Assembly (NCBI RefSeq): GCF_020423045.1
Contig: NZ_CP081943.1
Location: 806,001-870,000, forward strand
Reading direction: 5' to 3'
Length of the DNA: 64,000 bases
Source: Pseudomonas sp. MM213
GTDB lineage: Bacteria; Pseudomonadota; Gammaproteobacteria; Pseudomonadales; Pseudomonadaceae
The position numbers and the translations under genes are program-made. A model generated the notes under the pieces. That model saw nothing but the letters and a program-made list of their open reading frames with translations, was not told the origin of the DNA and ran no database searches. Below, one piece after another: positions 8,152 to 21,334 of this stretch (position 1 is its first letter; each line of letters opens with the position of its first letter).

Positions 8152-9793
8152 AGACGCGTTCCTTGAAGAGGTCGATGCCAATACGCTGATAGGTGTCGAT
8201 GAAACGCTCGTCTTCGGTACGTTGTTCGATGTACACGTCGATCAGTTTCTCGATCACGTCTGGCATGGCGTCCTGGGCAAAGGACGGGCCGAGGATCTTG
8301 CCCAGGCTCGCATCACGGCTGGCGCTGCCGCCGAGGGATACCTGGTAGAACTCTTCGCCTTTCTTGTCCACCCCGAGAATACCGATGTGGCCGACGTGGT
8401 GGTGACCACAGGCGTTCATGCAACCGGAGATGTTCAGGTCCAGTTCACCGATGTCGAACAGGTAGTCCAGGTCGTCGAAACGGCGCTGGATCGATTCGGC
8501 GATCGGGATCGACTTGGCGTTGGCCAACGAGCAGAAATCGCCGCCAGGGCAGCAGATGATGTCGGTCAGCAAACCGATGTTCGGCGTGGCGAAACCTTGC
8601 TCGCGCAATTCGCCCCACATGGCGAACAGTTGGGACTGTTCGACGTCGGCCAGAATGATGTTCTGCTCGTGGGACGTACGCAGTTGACCGAAGCTGTAGA
8701 GATCGGCCAGGTCGGCCACGGCATCGAGCTGCTTGTCGGTGATGTCGCCCGGCGCAACGCCGGTCGGCTTCAGGGACAGGGTCACGGCAACATAGCCCGG
8801 TTTTTTGTGCGCCAGGGTGTTGCGGGTACGCCAGCGGGCGAAGCCCGGGTGTTGCTTGTCGAGCTCGGCCAGCTCGGCGGTCTGGTTGTCCAGCGCCTTG
8901 TAGTCCGGGTCGACGAAGTGTTTGGCGACGCGATGCACTTCGGCTTCGGTCAGCGTGGTCTGGCCACCGCGAAGGTGTTCCATTTCCGCGTCGACTTTTT
9001 GCGCGAAGACTTCAGGCGTCAGGGCCTTGACCAGAATCTTGATCCGCGCCTTGTACTTGTTGTCACGACGGCCATAGCGGTTGTACACGCGCAGGATGGC
9101 GTCGAGGTAGCTCAACAGGTCTTGCCACGGCAGGAATTCATTGATGAACGCCCCGACTACCGGCGTACGACCGAGGCCGCCACCGACCAGCACACGGAAA
9201 CCCAGTTCGCCAGCGGCGTTGTGCACCGGCTCAAGGCCGATGTCGTGGACTTCGATGGCCGCACGGTCGGAAGTCGAACCGTTGATGGCGATCTTGAACT
9301 TGCGCGGCAGGTAAGCGAATTCCGGGTGGAACGTAGTCCACTGGCGGACGATCTCACACCATGGGCGCGGATCGATCAGCTCGTCGGCAGCGACACCGGC
9401 GAACTGGTCGGTGGTGACGTTGCGCAGGCAGTTGCCGCTGGTCTGGATCGCGTGCATCTGCACGGTCGCCAGTTCGGCAAGGATGTCCGGGATGTCTTCC
9501 AGCGCCGGCCAGTTGAACTGCACGTTCTGGCGGGTGCTGATGTGGGCGTAGCCCTTGTCATAGTCGCGGGCAATCTTCGCCATCATTCGCGTCTGGCGCG
9601 AAGTCAGCTGGCCGTAAGGCACCGCCACTCGCAACATCGGCGCGAAGCGTTGGATGTAAAGCCCGTTTTGCAGACGCAGAGGGCGGAATTCTTCTTCGCT
9701 CAGCTCGCCTGCCAGATAGCGTCGGGTCTGATCACGGAACTGCTTGACGCGGTCCTCGATGATCCGCTGATCGTACTCGTCGTATACGTACAT
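8135..9793 (-). CDS. cysI: Assimilatory sulfite/nitrite reductase hemoprotein CysI
   Basis: A siroheme/4Fe-4S enzyme that reduces sulfite to sulfide with six electrons in cysteine biosynthesis. Two ferredoxin-like half domains are visible, with the N-terminal contact region HISTRQNVQFNW and SGNCLRN. The cluster/siroheme cysteines are in CCPGGDFCSLA (Cx5C) and SGCMNACGHHHVG (Cx3C). The 552-residue length matches the ferredoxin- or single-subunit-type enzymes of pseudomonads. The start ATG at 9793 (MYVYDEYDQR) has AGGA eight bases upstream; the reading frame stays open further upstream but that extension lacks conservation-like features. The DUF934 gene follows with overlap. A Fur-like inverted repeat lies about 190 bp upstream. 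Confidence 0.93.
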   Translation of the reverse strand: MYVYDEYDQRIIEDRVKQFRDQTRRYLAGELSEEEFRPLRLQNGLYIQRFAPMLRVAVPYGQLTSRQTRMMAKIARDYDKGYAHISTRQNVQFNWPALEDIPDILAELATVQMHAIQTSGNCLRNVTTDQFAGVAADELIDPRPWCEIVRQWTTFHPEFAYLPRKFKIAINGSTSDRAAIEVHDIGLEPVHNAAGELGFRVLVGGGLGRTPVVGAFINEFLPWQDLLSYLDAILRVYNRYGRRDNKYKARIKILVKALTPEVFAQKVDAEMEHLRGGQTTLTEAEVHRVAKHFVDPDYKALDNQTAELAELDKQHPGFARWRTRNTLAHKKPGYVAVTLSLKPTGVAPGDITDKQLDAVADLADLYSFGQLRTSHEQNIILADVEQSQLFAMWGELREQGFATPNIGLLTDIICCPGGDFCSLANAKSIPIAESIQRRFDDLDYLFDIGELDLNISGCMNACGHHHVGHIGILGVDKKGEEFYQVSLGGSASRDASLGKILGPSFAQDAMPDVIEKLIDVYIEQRTEDERFIDTYQRIGIDLFKERVYAANN

Positions 9794-9976
9794 ATAAGTC
9801 CTGTTCTCAGGCTTGGGCCGGTCGGATCCAGTTGCGTTTTTCGCCTGGAAAGTCTCCGATACTGCCTCGGCAATTCTGCGCGCACGGCCGCGCACTCCCA
9901 ACGGAGCCGGGGCAAGATACCAGTTTGGAGTTATGCGCAAAAGTGATGTTTGAGTATATGTAAAGAACCAAATCGA

Positions 9977-9993
9977 CTAACGAGAATCGTTAC
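9977..9993. promoter_or_regulatory. Possible Fur-type operator between cysI and the small membrane protein gene
   Basis: CTAACGAGAATCGTTAC contains the perfect repeat AACGA-GAA-TCGTT and agrees with 12 of 17 central positions of the textbook Fur box. It lies between divergent genes, so the target is unclear. This is inference from one site. Confidence 0.35.
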
Positions 9994-10086
9994 TACTAAA
10001 CCCGTATTTGTGGTGTGGGCAATCATCGTCTTAACTGTGGTCGAGTCTTTATGCAATCACCGATAAAACCGACAAGAGGCGATGCA

Positions 10087-10200
10087 ATGAGCAACCCTAC
10101 CAAAGCTTCAAAGCCTGACAGTACGGTCGATGCCTGGGCCATTCTGTTTCTGATCATTCTGGTCGTGGGGACAGCGGTATTCTGGGTCAGCCATCAATAA
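10087..10200 (+). CDS. Small single-pass membrane protein (37 aa)
   Basis: A 37-residue protein starting MSNPTKASKPDSTVDAW, followed by one clear transmembrane helix (AILFLIILVVGTAVFWV) and the short tail SHQ. The ATG at 10087 is preceded by AGAGG about eight bases upstream, better than an in-frame ATG at 10051. I do not recognise the family. The predicted topology is a short soluble N-terminus and a C-terminal anchor, as in many regulatory microproteins. It sits alone between cysI (opposite strand) and the binding-protein gene. The ribosome binding site and the coherent helix make it credible. Confidence 0.6.
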   Translation: MSNPTKASKPDSTVDAWAILFLIILVVGTAVFWVSHQ

Positions 10201-10222
10201 CCGACCCCGTCCGGGCCCGGTC

Positions 10223-10236
10223 CCGACAATTGTCGG
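10223..10236. promoter_or_regulatory. Perfect 14-bp palindrome upstream of the binding-protein gene
   Basis: CCGACAATTGTCGG is a perfect dyad about 45 bp upstream of the -10 element of the next gene. It could be an operator; no T-tract follows, so it is not a typical terminator. Confidence 0.35.
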
Positions 10237-10278
10237 ACAAAAACTGTAATAAACGCCGTTTTACGGGTGTTCGCTGGC

Positions 10279-10284
10279 TATAAT
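10279..10284 (+). promoter_or_regulatory. Consensus -10 element (TATAAT) for the binding-protein gene
   Basis: A perfect TATAAT lies 33 bp before the ATG at 10317. No good -35 hexamer is seen at 16-18 bp, so it may rely on an activator. Confidence 0.5.
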
Positions 10285-10316
10285 GCGCGGCGAATTTCCG
10301 GGGGCTCGGACGATCC

Positions 10317-11390
10317 ATGTTGAAGTTTTTCTACACCTTTCTGTTGCTGCTCGGCACGGTTTACGGCCCTGCTGCGCGAGCGGAATCGGTGTTGTTCCTG
10401 AATCCCGGGGAAACTGACGAAGCCTTCTGGGTCAGCTATTCGCAATTCATGCAAGCGGCCGCCACGGACCTGGGTATCGACCTGCGGATTCTCTATTCCC
10501 GGCGCATGCCGGAACTCACGCTGGCGCAAGCGCGCCGTGCACTGCAAGGTCCCGATCGTCCGGACTATCTGATTTTCGCCAACGAACAGTACATTGCCCC
10601 GCAAGTGTTGCGCCTGGCGCAAGGCAGCGGCGTGAAACTGTTTATGGTCAACGCGTCGCTGACGGCCAACCAAATGAGCCTGCTGGGTGAACGCCCTGAT
10701 CGACTGGGCAGCCTGGTGCCCAACGACGAGGAGGGCGGTTACCTGATGGCCAAGGAGCTGATTCGCCAGCATCCGCCCGTGGCGCCTGGTCAGGTGATCG
10801 AATTGCTGGCGTTCTCCGGCCTGAAGATCACGCCGTCGGCGCAACTGCGTGAGCAAGGCATGATGCGAGCGCTGGCCGAGCACCCGCAAGTGCGTTTACG
10901 GCAACTGGTTTACAGCGGTTGGACCCGCGAACGAGCGTATGAACAGGCAAAGTTGCTGTTTCGGCGCTACCCGAAGGTCTCGCTGGTGTGGTCAGCCAAT
11001 GACGAAATGGCGTTTGGCGCCATGCAGGCGTACTCGGAGGCGGGCGGTGTGCCCGGAAAGGACGCATTGTTCAGCGCGGTCAACACCTCGACGGCCGCGT
11101 TGCAGGCGAAGGTCGATGGAAAGTTGAGTGTATTGTTGGGCGGGCATTTCACTTTGGGCGGTTGGGCGCTGGTGCAGGTGCATGACCTTGATCGGGGCGT
11201 GGACATCAGCCAGTACGGCGGCCGTGACCGCCAGATCCCGCTGCTGCAACTGGTCGACAGGGCAACCGCCAGGCGAATGCTGGCCATGGGTGAGTCGCCG
11301 GACTACGGCGTGAACTTCCGCCGAATGTCGGCCAAGGGCCGGCCTGTGTCCTATCGCTATCCGTTCAGCTTGCAAACCCTGATGCGCTAA
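10317..11390 (+). CDS. Periplasmic sugar-type ABC transporter substrate-binding protein
   Basis: A 357-residue protein with a signal peptide (MLKFFYTFLLLLGTVYGPAARAES) and the periplasmic binding protein type I fold used by sugar-type ABC systems. Visible family features are DLGIDLRILYSRR, GPDRPDYLIFANEQ, LVPNDEEGGYLMAKEL and VSLVWSANDEMAFGAMQA, which contains the ligand-contact aspartate region. No permease or ATPase gene lies next to it, so it may be an orphan binding protein feeding a sensor or a distant transporter. The ligand is unknown. The gene ends 4 bp inside the convergent DUF2970 gene. Confidence 0.82.
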   Translation: MLKFFYTFLLLLGTVYGPAARAESVLFLNPGETDEAFWVSYSQFMQAAATDLGIDLRILYSRRMPELTLAQARRALQGPDRPDYLIFANEQYIAPQVLRLAQGSGVKLFMVNASLTANQMSLLGERPDRLGSLVPNDEEGGYLMAKELIRQHPPVAPGQVIELLAFSGLKITPSAQLREQGMMRALAEHPQVRLRQLVYSGWTRERAYEQAKLLFRRYPKVSLVWSANDEMAFGAMQAYSEAGGVPGKDALFSAVNTSTAALQAKVDGKLSVLLGGHFTLGGWALVQVHDLDRGVDISQYGGRDRQIPLLQLVDRATARRMLAMGESPDYGVNFRRMSAKGRPVSYRYPFSLQTLMR

Positions 11391-11605
11391 ACCCCGGCCA
11401 GCATGATCACCAGTTGCACGATGCCGTAGAGCGTCAATGCAAACACCGCCGTGAACAGAATCCCCAGAATCACGAAATGACTCGGCTTGCCGTGGGTGAA
11501 ATCCCGCGCACGGTTCTTTCCGCTTTGCACACCAAAAGCTGCCGCCATCACGCTGTGCAGCATTTGCCAGAAAGTAGGCGGCTTGTTGTCGACTGGATCG
11601 TCCAT
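11387..11605 (-). CDS. DUF2970 small membrane protein
   Basis: A 72-residue protein with MDDPVDNKPPTFWQMLHSV, then AAFGVQSGKNRARDF and one C-terminal transmembrane helix (FVILGILFTAVFALTLYGIVQ). This pattern is that of DUF2970, a family of small inner-membrane proteins of unknown function common in pseudomonads. ATG at 11605 follows GAGGGG, so the longer upstream reading frame, which runs into a REP repeat, is rejected. Its stop overlaps the stop of the convergent binding-protein gene by 4 bp. Confidence 0.8.
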   Translation of the reverse strand: MDDPVDNKPPTFWQMLHSVMAAAFGVQSGKNRARDFTHGKPSHFVILGILFTAVFALTLYGIVQLVIMLAGV

Positions 11606-11659
11606 AAACCCCTCGTCACTTGTGTGTGAATCGTAAGCATAGACATTCCAACCGGATCC

Positions 11660-11750
11660 TGTAGGAGCGAGGCTTGCCCGCGAAGAAGCCACCGCAGTCC
11701 TACAGGAAAACCGCGTCATCGTTCTTCGCGGGCAAGCCTCGCTCCTACAG
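11660..11750. repeat. REP pair (BIME), GTAGGAGCGAGGCTTGC type
   Basis: Two inverted copies (11660-11685 and 11723-11750) of the Pseudomonas REP sequence with core GTAGGAGCGAGGCTTGCCCG. They lie between the metH 3' end and the DUF2970 start. Confidence 0.9.
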
Positions 11751-11775
11751 AGGCGATGCTCAGCGCGAAGAGTGG

Positions 11776-15486
<3,711 letters not shown>

Positions 15487-15642
15487 TGGGACTACTCGGA
15501 AAGACCATGACGAAGGGGCGGAATCATAGCAAACCTGTGCGGTTTTAGAGCATGTCGGGGAATTGCATGAATATCGCTCATGTTGGTCGGCGCGCTGTCC
15601 CGGTAGAATCGCTGCGTTTTTTCAAGGATCGGGAACAGGGAC

Positions 15643-17940
15643 ATGTCGTATCGCGTCGTCATCAGCAGCGTACTGCTGTTTTTAAGCTGGGGCGCCGTGG
15701 CGCAGGGCCTGGCGCCTTCCGCTGCCATTTCCTACACCCGCGACATCCAACCGATCTTCACCGAAAAGTGCGTGGCCTGCCATGCCTGCAATGACGCCGC
15801 CTGTCAGCTCAACCTGGGCAGCGGCGAAGGCGCGGCGCGCGGTGCGTCGAAAGTCCCGGTTTACGACGGCGACCGCAGCCAGGCGGCCGCGCCGACCCGG
15901 TTGTTTTATGACGCCTTCGGCAAGCACGCCTGGCAGCAAAAAGGCTTCTATCCGGTACTTGACGCCCAGGGCAGCCAGGCCGCGTTGATGGCGCGGATGC
16001 TGGAACTGGGGCACAAAACGCCGCTGACGCCCAATGCCAAATTGCCGGAAGACATCGTCCTGGGCCTCAATCGTGAAAACATGTGCGCGATGCCGGCCGA
16101 GTTCGACGGTTACGCGGGCGCTCATCCGAAGGAAGGCATGCCGCTGGCGGTCACCGGCCTGACCGATCAGCAGTACCAGACGCTGCAACGCTGGCTGGCC
16201 TCGGGTGCGCCGATCGATGAACAAGGCCTGGTGCCTTCGGCGAAAGAAGCCTTGCAGGTGGTGCAGTGGGAAAACCTGCTCAACTCGCCGGGCGCCCGGC
16301 AGAGTCTGGTGGGGCGCTGGTTGTTCGAGCACTGGTTCCTTGCCCACATTTACTTCAAGGACGGTGAGCCGGGGCATTTCTTCCAGTGGGTGCGTTCGCG
16401 CACGCCGACCGGCCAGCCGATTGACCTGATCAACACCCGCCGCCCGAATGACGATCCGGGCACGCAGGTGTATTACCGGTTGTGGCCGGTGCAGGGCGTG
16501 ATCGTGCAGAAGACCCACATCACCTACCCGCTGAGCGCGGCGAAGATGGCGCGGGTCAAAAGCCTGTTCTACAACGGCAACTGGCAGGCCAATGCCTTGC
16601 CGGGCTACGGTCCGGAACGCCGGGCCAATCCGTTTGCCACGTTCGAGGCGATCCCCGCACAGGCGCGCTATCAGTTCATGCTCGATAACGCCGAATACTT
16701 CGTGCGCACGTTTATCCGCGGGCCGGTGTGCCGTGGGCAGATCGCCACGGATGTGATTCGCGATAACTTCTGGGCGCTGTTCCAGGCGCCGGAACATGAT
16801 CTCTACATCATCGACCCGATCTACCGCGGCCAGGCCACGCCGTTGTTGGCCATGCCGGGGCAGAACGACGATGTCGGCAGCGTGCTGAGCCTGTGGCATG
16901 ACTATCGCGACAAACGTAACGAGTATGAAGTGCTGCGCCGCGACAACTACGCCGACGCGCCCGCGCCGAGCTGGTCGACTTTGTGGGCCGGCAACGACAA
17001 CGCGCTGCTGACCATCTTCCGGCATTTCGACAGCGCTTCGGTGAACAAGGGCCTGATCGGCGATGTGCCGCAAACGATGTGGCTGTTCGATTTCCCGTTG
17101 CTGGAGCGCACCTATTATCAGTTGGCGGTCAACTTTGACGTGTACGGCAACGTTTCCCATCAAGCGCAGACGCGCCTGTATTTCGACCTGATCCGGAATG
17201 GCGCCGAGCAGAATTTCCTGCGCCTGATGCCCGCCGATTCACGCGACGACTATCTCGACGACTGGTACCAGAGCAGCGGTAAATTCAAGATGTGGCTGGA
17301 TTACGAGGCCATCGACAACGACAAGCCGACGGCACTGAACCTCGACGAAAAAGACCCGAAACGCGACTTTTCCATGCAACTGCTGGCCCGTTACGGTGAG
17401 CTCAATGCCAAGCCCGATCCGATCAACCGCTGCGACGGGGCCTATTGCTCGCGGCCGAACATCGACCCGGATTTGCAGAGCGCCGAGCAGGCCTTGAGTC
17501 GCCTGACCTCACGGCCCGCCGCCGGGCTGAAGGTTATTGATCAACTGCCGGAAGCGACGATGTTGCGTATCGAAGCCGCGAGCGGCAACCGCGAGGTTTA
17601 TAGCCTGTTGCGCAACCGCGCACACAGCAACGTCGCATTCCTGCTCGGTGAGTCGCTGCGTTATCAGCCGGGGCTCGACACGCTCACGATCTTTCCGGGT
17701 GTGCTCAGCAGCTATCCGAACTTCATGTTCAACATTCCCGCCGATCAGGTACCAGCCTTTGTCGAGGCGATGGAAAACGCCAAGGATGCCAATCGCTTCG
17801 AGAAAATCGTCGAACGCTGGGGGAATCGCCGCAGTCACCCGCAATTCTGGTTCTACTTCCATGACCTGAGCCGGTACGTCCACGAAACCGACCCGGTGGA
17901 AGAGGGCGTGCTGGACATGAACCGCTACGAGAATCTTTGA
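15643..17940 (+). CDS. cti: Fatty acid cis/trans isomerase Cti
   Basis: A periplasmic heme enzyme that converts cis-unsaturated membrane fatty acids to trans during solvent or heat stress. It has a signal peptide (residues 1-22), then the c-type heme motif CVACH at residues 43-47. Long blocks characteristic of Cti follow, such as RTPTGQPIDLINTRRPNDDPG and the C-terminal YPNFMFNIPADQVPAF. The 765-residue length agrees with the family. ATG at 15643 follows GGGAACAGGGAC. It is divergent from metH and followed by a REP pair, so probably monocistronic. Confidence 0.95.
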   Translation: MSYRVVISSVLLFLSWGAVAQGLAPSAAISYTRDIQPIFTEKCVACHACNDAACQLNLGSGEGAARGASKVPVYDGDRSQAAAPTRLFYDAFGKHAWQQKGFYPVLDAQGSQAALMARMLELGHKTPLTPNAKLPEDIVLGLNRENMCAMPAEFDGYAGAHPKEGMPLAVTGLTDQQYQTLQRWLASGAPIDEQGLVPSAKEALQVVQWENLLNSPGARQSLVGRWLFEHWFLAHIYFKDGEPGHFFQWVRSRTPTGQPIDLINTRRPNDDPGTQVYYRLWPVQGVIVQKTHITYPLSAAKMARVKSLFYNGNWQANALPGYGPERRANPFATFEAIPAQARYQFMLDNAEYFVRTFIRGPVCRGQIATDVIRDNFWALFQAPEHDLYIIDPIYRGQATPLLAMPGQNDDVGSVLSLWHDYRDKRNEYEVLRRDNYADAPAPSWSTLWAGNDNALLTIFRHFDSASVNKGLIGDVPQTMWLFDFPLLERTYYQLAVNFDVYGNVSHQAQTRLYFDLIRNGAEQNFLRLMPADSRDDYLDDWYQSSGKFKMWLDYEAIDNDKPTALNLDEKDPKRDFSMQLLARYGELNAKPDPINRCDGAYCSRPNIDPDLQSAEQALSRLTSRPAAGLKVIDQLPEATMLRIEAASGNREVYSLLRNRAHSNVAFLLGESLRYQPGLDTLTIFPGVLSSYPNFMFNIPADQVPAFVEAMENAKDANRFEKIVERWGNRRSHPQFWFYFHDLSRYVHETDPVEEGVLDMNRYENL

Positions 17941-17985
17941 TCTTTTGACAGCGGGCCGGTGCCGGTCTCTATGGGCGCCGCCCCC

Positions 17986-18080
17986 CTGTAGGAGCCGGCT
18001 TGCTGGCGATAGCGTCCTTGAAATCACATTGATGTTGAATGTGACGCCGCCATCGCCAGCAAGCCGGCTCCTACAGGGGG
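17986..18080. repeat. REP pair (BIME), GTAGGAGCCGGCTTGCTGGCGAT type
   Basis: Inverted copies at about 17986-18010 and 18050-18080 in the 351-bp gap between cti and nfuA. The remaining gap sequence holds only the candidate nfuA promoter. Confidence 0.9.
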
Positions 18081-18234
18081 TGGAGTGCCCGCCGTGTGCG
18101 CCGTGACCATTGGTTTGAGGTTGTGGGCAAATTTTGAATGGGTGGCGAAATGCAGCTATTGGTGGCTTAAAGCCCGGATTGACGGCGAATCACCGGGCCC
18201 TGGCGCGCTGGCGCTTTCCCGACAAAAATACTAG

Positions 18235-18876
<642 letters not shown>

Positions 18877-18894
18877 GGTGTTCGCTGCGACATG

Positions 18895-18925
18895 AAAAAC
18901 GGCGCCCCGTGAGCGCCGTTTTTTT
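18895..18925 (+). terminator. Intrinsic terminator of nfuA
   Basis: 11-bp stem AAAAACGGCGC/GCGCCGTTTTT (18895-18905 with 18913-18923) followed by more T, 18 bp after the nfuA stop. Confidence 0.92.
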
Positions 18926-18940
18926 ATGGGTGAAATTCAT

Positions 18941-19057
18941 TGGCCCCATCGTCGGAACGCCGCCCGGAGCCGGCTCACTCCCACATTAGATCTGTGGCGG
19001 ACACAAATCCCCTGTGGGAGCGAGCCGGCTCCGGGCGGCGCTCCGACGATGGGGGCC
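18941..19057. repeat. Long inverted repeat, divergent REP-like type
   Basis: Arms near 18941-18983 and 19014-19057 pair almost perfectly. The outer part (CCCATCGTCGGAACGCCGCC) differs from the other REPs in the window, while the inner part (GTGGGAGCGAGCCGGCTC) is REP-like. It borders the cobM stop. Confidence 0.75.
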
Positions 19058-19803
19058 TATGGCCGATACAAATGTGCATGCCCGGCGCGATACAGCGACG
19101 ACTCACTAAAGTGATCACTGCCCAACACCCGACCCACCAGAATCAACGCCGTGCGCCGAAACCCCTTCGCCTCAACCTTCCCGGCAATATCCGCAATCGT
19201 CCCCACCACCCAATCCTGATCCGGCCAGGTCGCCCGGTGAATCACCGCAATCGGACAATCCGCGCCGTAATGCGGCAGCAATTCCACCAGGATTTTCTCC
19301 AGGTGATTCACCCCCAAATGAATGGCCATGGTCGCCCCATGCTGCGCCAGGCTGCCCAGCTCTTCACCGGCCGGCATCGCGGTCTTGTCGGCGTAGCGGG
19401 TCAGGATCACGCTCTGTGACACGTCCGGCAGCGTCAGCTCCGCACCCAACAGCGCTGCACACGCCGCCGTCGCGGTAACACCGGGAATGATTTCAAACGC
19501 AATATCGAGTTCGCGCAGGTAACGAATCTGCTCGCCAATCGCGCCATACAGGCTCGGATCGCCGGAATGCACCCGCGCCACATCCTGGCCGTTGGCATGG
19601 GCGGTTTTGATCAGCTCGATGATCTGTTCCAGATGCAGTTCGGCGCTGTTGACCACCTGTTCGGCGTTGTGGCCTTCCAGTACGGCGGCGGGCACCAATG
19701 AGCCGGCGTAGATGATTACCGGGCAGCTGCGAATCAGCCGCTGCCCTTTGACGGTGATCAGTTCCGGGTCGCCGGGACCTGCGCCAATGAAATAGACGGT
19801 CAT
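19057..19803 (-). CDS. cobM: Precorrin-4 C11-methyltransferase CobM
   Basis: A SAM-dependent methyltransferase of the aerobic cobalamin pathway that methylates C11 of precorrin-4. The 248-residue protein shows the tetrapyrrole methylase signatures VYFIGAGPGDPELITVKG at the N-terminus, VARVHSGDPSLYGAIGEQ, the GVTATAACAALLGAELTLP segment and WPDQDWVVGT near the end. It is the last gene of the leftward arm cbtB-cbtA-cobE-cobM, after an 82-bp gap from cobE. The arm is expected to be repressed by cobalamin through the riboswitch at 21335-21536. Confidence 0.95.
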   Translation of the reverse strand: MTVYFIGAGPGDPELITVKGQRLIRSCPVIIYAGSLVPAAVLEGHNAEQVVNSAELHLEQIIELIKTAHANGQDVARVHSGDPSLYGAIGEQIRYLRELDIAFEIIPGVTATAACAALLGAELTLPDVSQSVILTRYADKTAMPAGEELGSLAQHGATMAIHLGVNHLEKILVELLPHYGADCPIAVIHRATWPDQDWVVGTIADIAGKVEAKGFRRTALILVGRVLGSDHFSESSLYRAGHAHLYRP

Positions 19804-19885
19804 CGTCGTTTCCTGTCAAAAAAGGGGCTGGGCAAGGCTTCAGATGAAGATTGCTCATGATCGAAGGCGAGGATTATCGGGGATT

Positions 19886-20299
19886 TTACGCAGCGCAGGC
19901 CAATGCCAGGGTCGCCTGGGCATATTTTTGTCGGGAAATCAGCAGTTTTGCCGGCGCCTGGGCCAGTTGTTCTGCAAGGGCGAGGGCGGCGCTTTCTGCT
20001 ACGCCGTAGCAGCCGGTGCGCTCAAAAGCGATTTCCGAACGGTGGCTGAGTTGCGGTTGATAACCGGCCAGTTCTTCACTGCTGAAGTACGTCAGCGGCA
20101 ATTCGAGTTGTGCGGCAAGCTCGATCAGGCCCGGTTCGTCGCGCTTCTGGTCGATGCTGGCCAACGCCGTGATCTGCTGAAGTCCGATTTGATGCGCCTG
20201 TAATGCCTGATCGAGTAACGCCCGAAGCGTGCTGACGGGGCAGCCGCGCTGGCAGCCCAGGCCGACCACTAACGTCGGCGCTGTGCTGGTGTCGCTCAT
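19886..20299 (-). CDS. cobE: Cobalamin biosynthesis protein CobE (CbiG C-terminal-like)
   Basis: A 137-residue protein of the CobE/CbiG C-terminal family. The N-terminal strand VVGLGCQRGCPVSTLRALLDQAL is the family hallmark, followed by SIDQKRDEPGLIELA and TGCYGVAESAAL. Its role in the aerobic pathway is auxiliary, near the cobalt/precorrin steps, and poorly defined. ATG at 20299 overlaps the cbtA stop by 4 bp (ATGA type), so translation is coupled. The open frame further upstream lies over cbtA and is not coding. Confidence 0.9.
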   Translation of the reverse strand: MSDTSTAPTLVVGLGCQRGCPVSTLRALLDQALQAHQIGLQQITALASIDQKRDEPGLIELAAQLELPLTYFSSEELAGYQPQLSHRSEIAFERTGCYGVAESAALALAEQLAQAPAKLLISRQKYAQATLALACAA

Positions 20300-21000
20300 G
20301 CGTGGTATTGACCATCGCTTTTGCGGCGGAACAACCAGGCGCTGATCAGGCCCAGGGCCAGCCAGAATCCGAGGTTGGTCAGCTGCGAAGCGATTTTGAA
20401 TTGCGTTTCCAGGGCTTGCGGCGCGAGCATCGAGTGCACTTCCGGTTGTGGTGCACCGATCACGTGAGGGACGGCGAGAATCGCCACGCCCAGGATCTTC
20501 ATCAGCCAGTGGCGGCTGAAAGCGATCAGCGCGATGCCAACGGCGGTGGACGCTGCAGTTCCGATCCACCAGATTTGCCGTTGTGCCAGGTCAGCTGCTG
20601 CCGTGCCCGGCAGTTCCGGCGGCAGGCCGAGGGTCGGTGCCAGTACAAACGTCGCGTAACCGGCCAGGCCCCAGAGCAAGCCCTGCGAGGTTTTGGTCGG
20701 CGAGCGCAGCGTGTAGAGGCCCGCGAGCATCAGGGCGAAACCGACAGCCACTACCAGGTTGCCGCCAGTCGTCGACAGCACGCGCTGCCAGCCGTCTTCC
20801 GGCTCCCAGGCTTCTGCATCGTGGGTGTGAGCGGCGGTACCGGCGGCGTGTTCATGAACTTCAACAGCGGCCGGCTCGGATTTTTCGTAAGTCTCGGCCT
20901 GCAGAATCAGCGGAGCGACCCAGAAGCTTTGCAGCAGAGTCAGCAACAGGGCGGCCAGCAGCCCTGTGAAACCTGCGGTTTGCGCAATACGCTTGATCAT
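20296..21000 (-). CDS. cbtA: Cobalt transporter subunit CbtA
   Basis: A 234-residue inner-membrane protein with five predicted transmembrane helices: AGFTGLLAALLLTLLQSFW, GNLVVAVGFALMLAGLYTL, GLLWGLAGYATFVLAPTL, IGTAASTAVGIALIAF, and a last one around GFWLALGLISAWLF. A His-containing loop (VHEHAAGTAAHTHDAE) fits metal handling. CbtA with CbtB is a predicted cobalt uptake system controlled by B12 riboswitches. The ATG at 21000 is 12 bp from the cbtB stop, and its own stop overlaps cobE. Confidence 0.93.
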   Translation of the reverse strand: MIKRIAQTAGFTGLLAALLLTLLQSFWVAPLILQAETYEKSEPAAVEVHEHAAGTAAHTHDAEAWEPEDGWQRVLSTTGGNLVVAVGFALMLAGLYTLRSPTKTSQGLLWGLAGYATFVLAPTLGLPPELPGTAAADLAQRQIWWIGTAASTAVGIALIAFSRHWLMKILGVAILAVPHVIGAPQPEVHSMLAPQALETQFKIASQLTNLGFWLALGLISAWLFRRKSDGQYHA

Positions 21001-21011
21001 GTCGACAGGTC

Positions 21012-21206
21012 TCAATGGCACGGGAAGGCGGAGCTGTGACGGGTATCGTGCGCAGCGTTGTGCACCGCTTCGATGTGCGAGAAACCGGCGAAATACACCA
21101 GGCACGCGCCTAGGATCGACGCGCAGACGGCGGCGGTCAGGCGTTGAGCCAGGGTGGTCGTGGTGGTGCTGGTGGATGTGTGGCCGGTGCTGCTGATGAT
21201 CGACAT
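21012..21206 (-). CDS. cbtB: Cobalt transporter subunit CbtB
   Basis: A 64-residue protein with one transmembrane helix (LTAAVCASILGACLVYFAGF) and the CbtB histidine signature at the C-terminus (HIEAVHNAAHDTRHSSAFPCH region), which probably binds cobalt. It is the first gene of the leftward arm, about 130 bp downstream of the riboswitch end, and starts at ATG 21206 after AGAGGGAAGCGCC. Confidence 0.93.
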   Translation of the reverse strand: MSIISSTGHTSTSTTTTTLAQRLTAAVCASILGACLVYFAGFSHIEAVHNAAHDTRHSSAFPCH

Positions 21207-21334
21207 GGCGCTTCCCTCTGGTCTGTCAGCGGGTGAATAGAGCGCATGGAAGACCCCTGCGAATCGGGCTCGCAGAGATTCAAACAGCGCCCGCCCACCG
21301 CGGGTTTGTTATTCAGTGAACGTAATCGTCACTT

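Noticed and set aside
15487..15642. Possible SAM or cobalamin riboswitch upstream of metH
   Set aside because: None of the conserved blocks found at 21335-21935 occur here.
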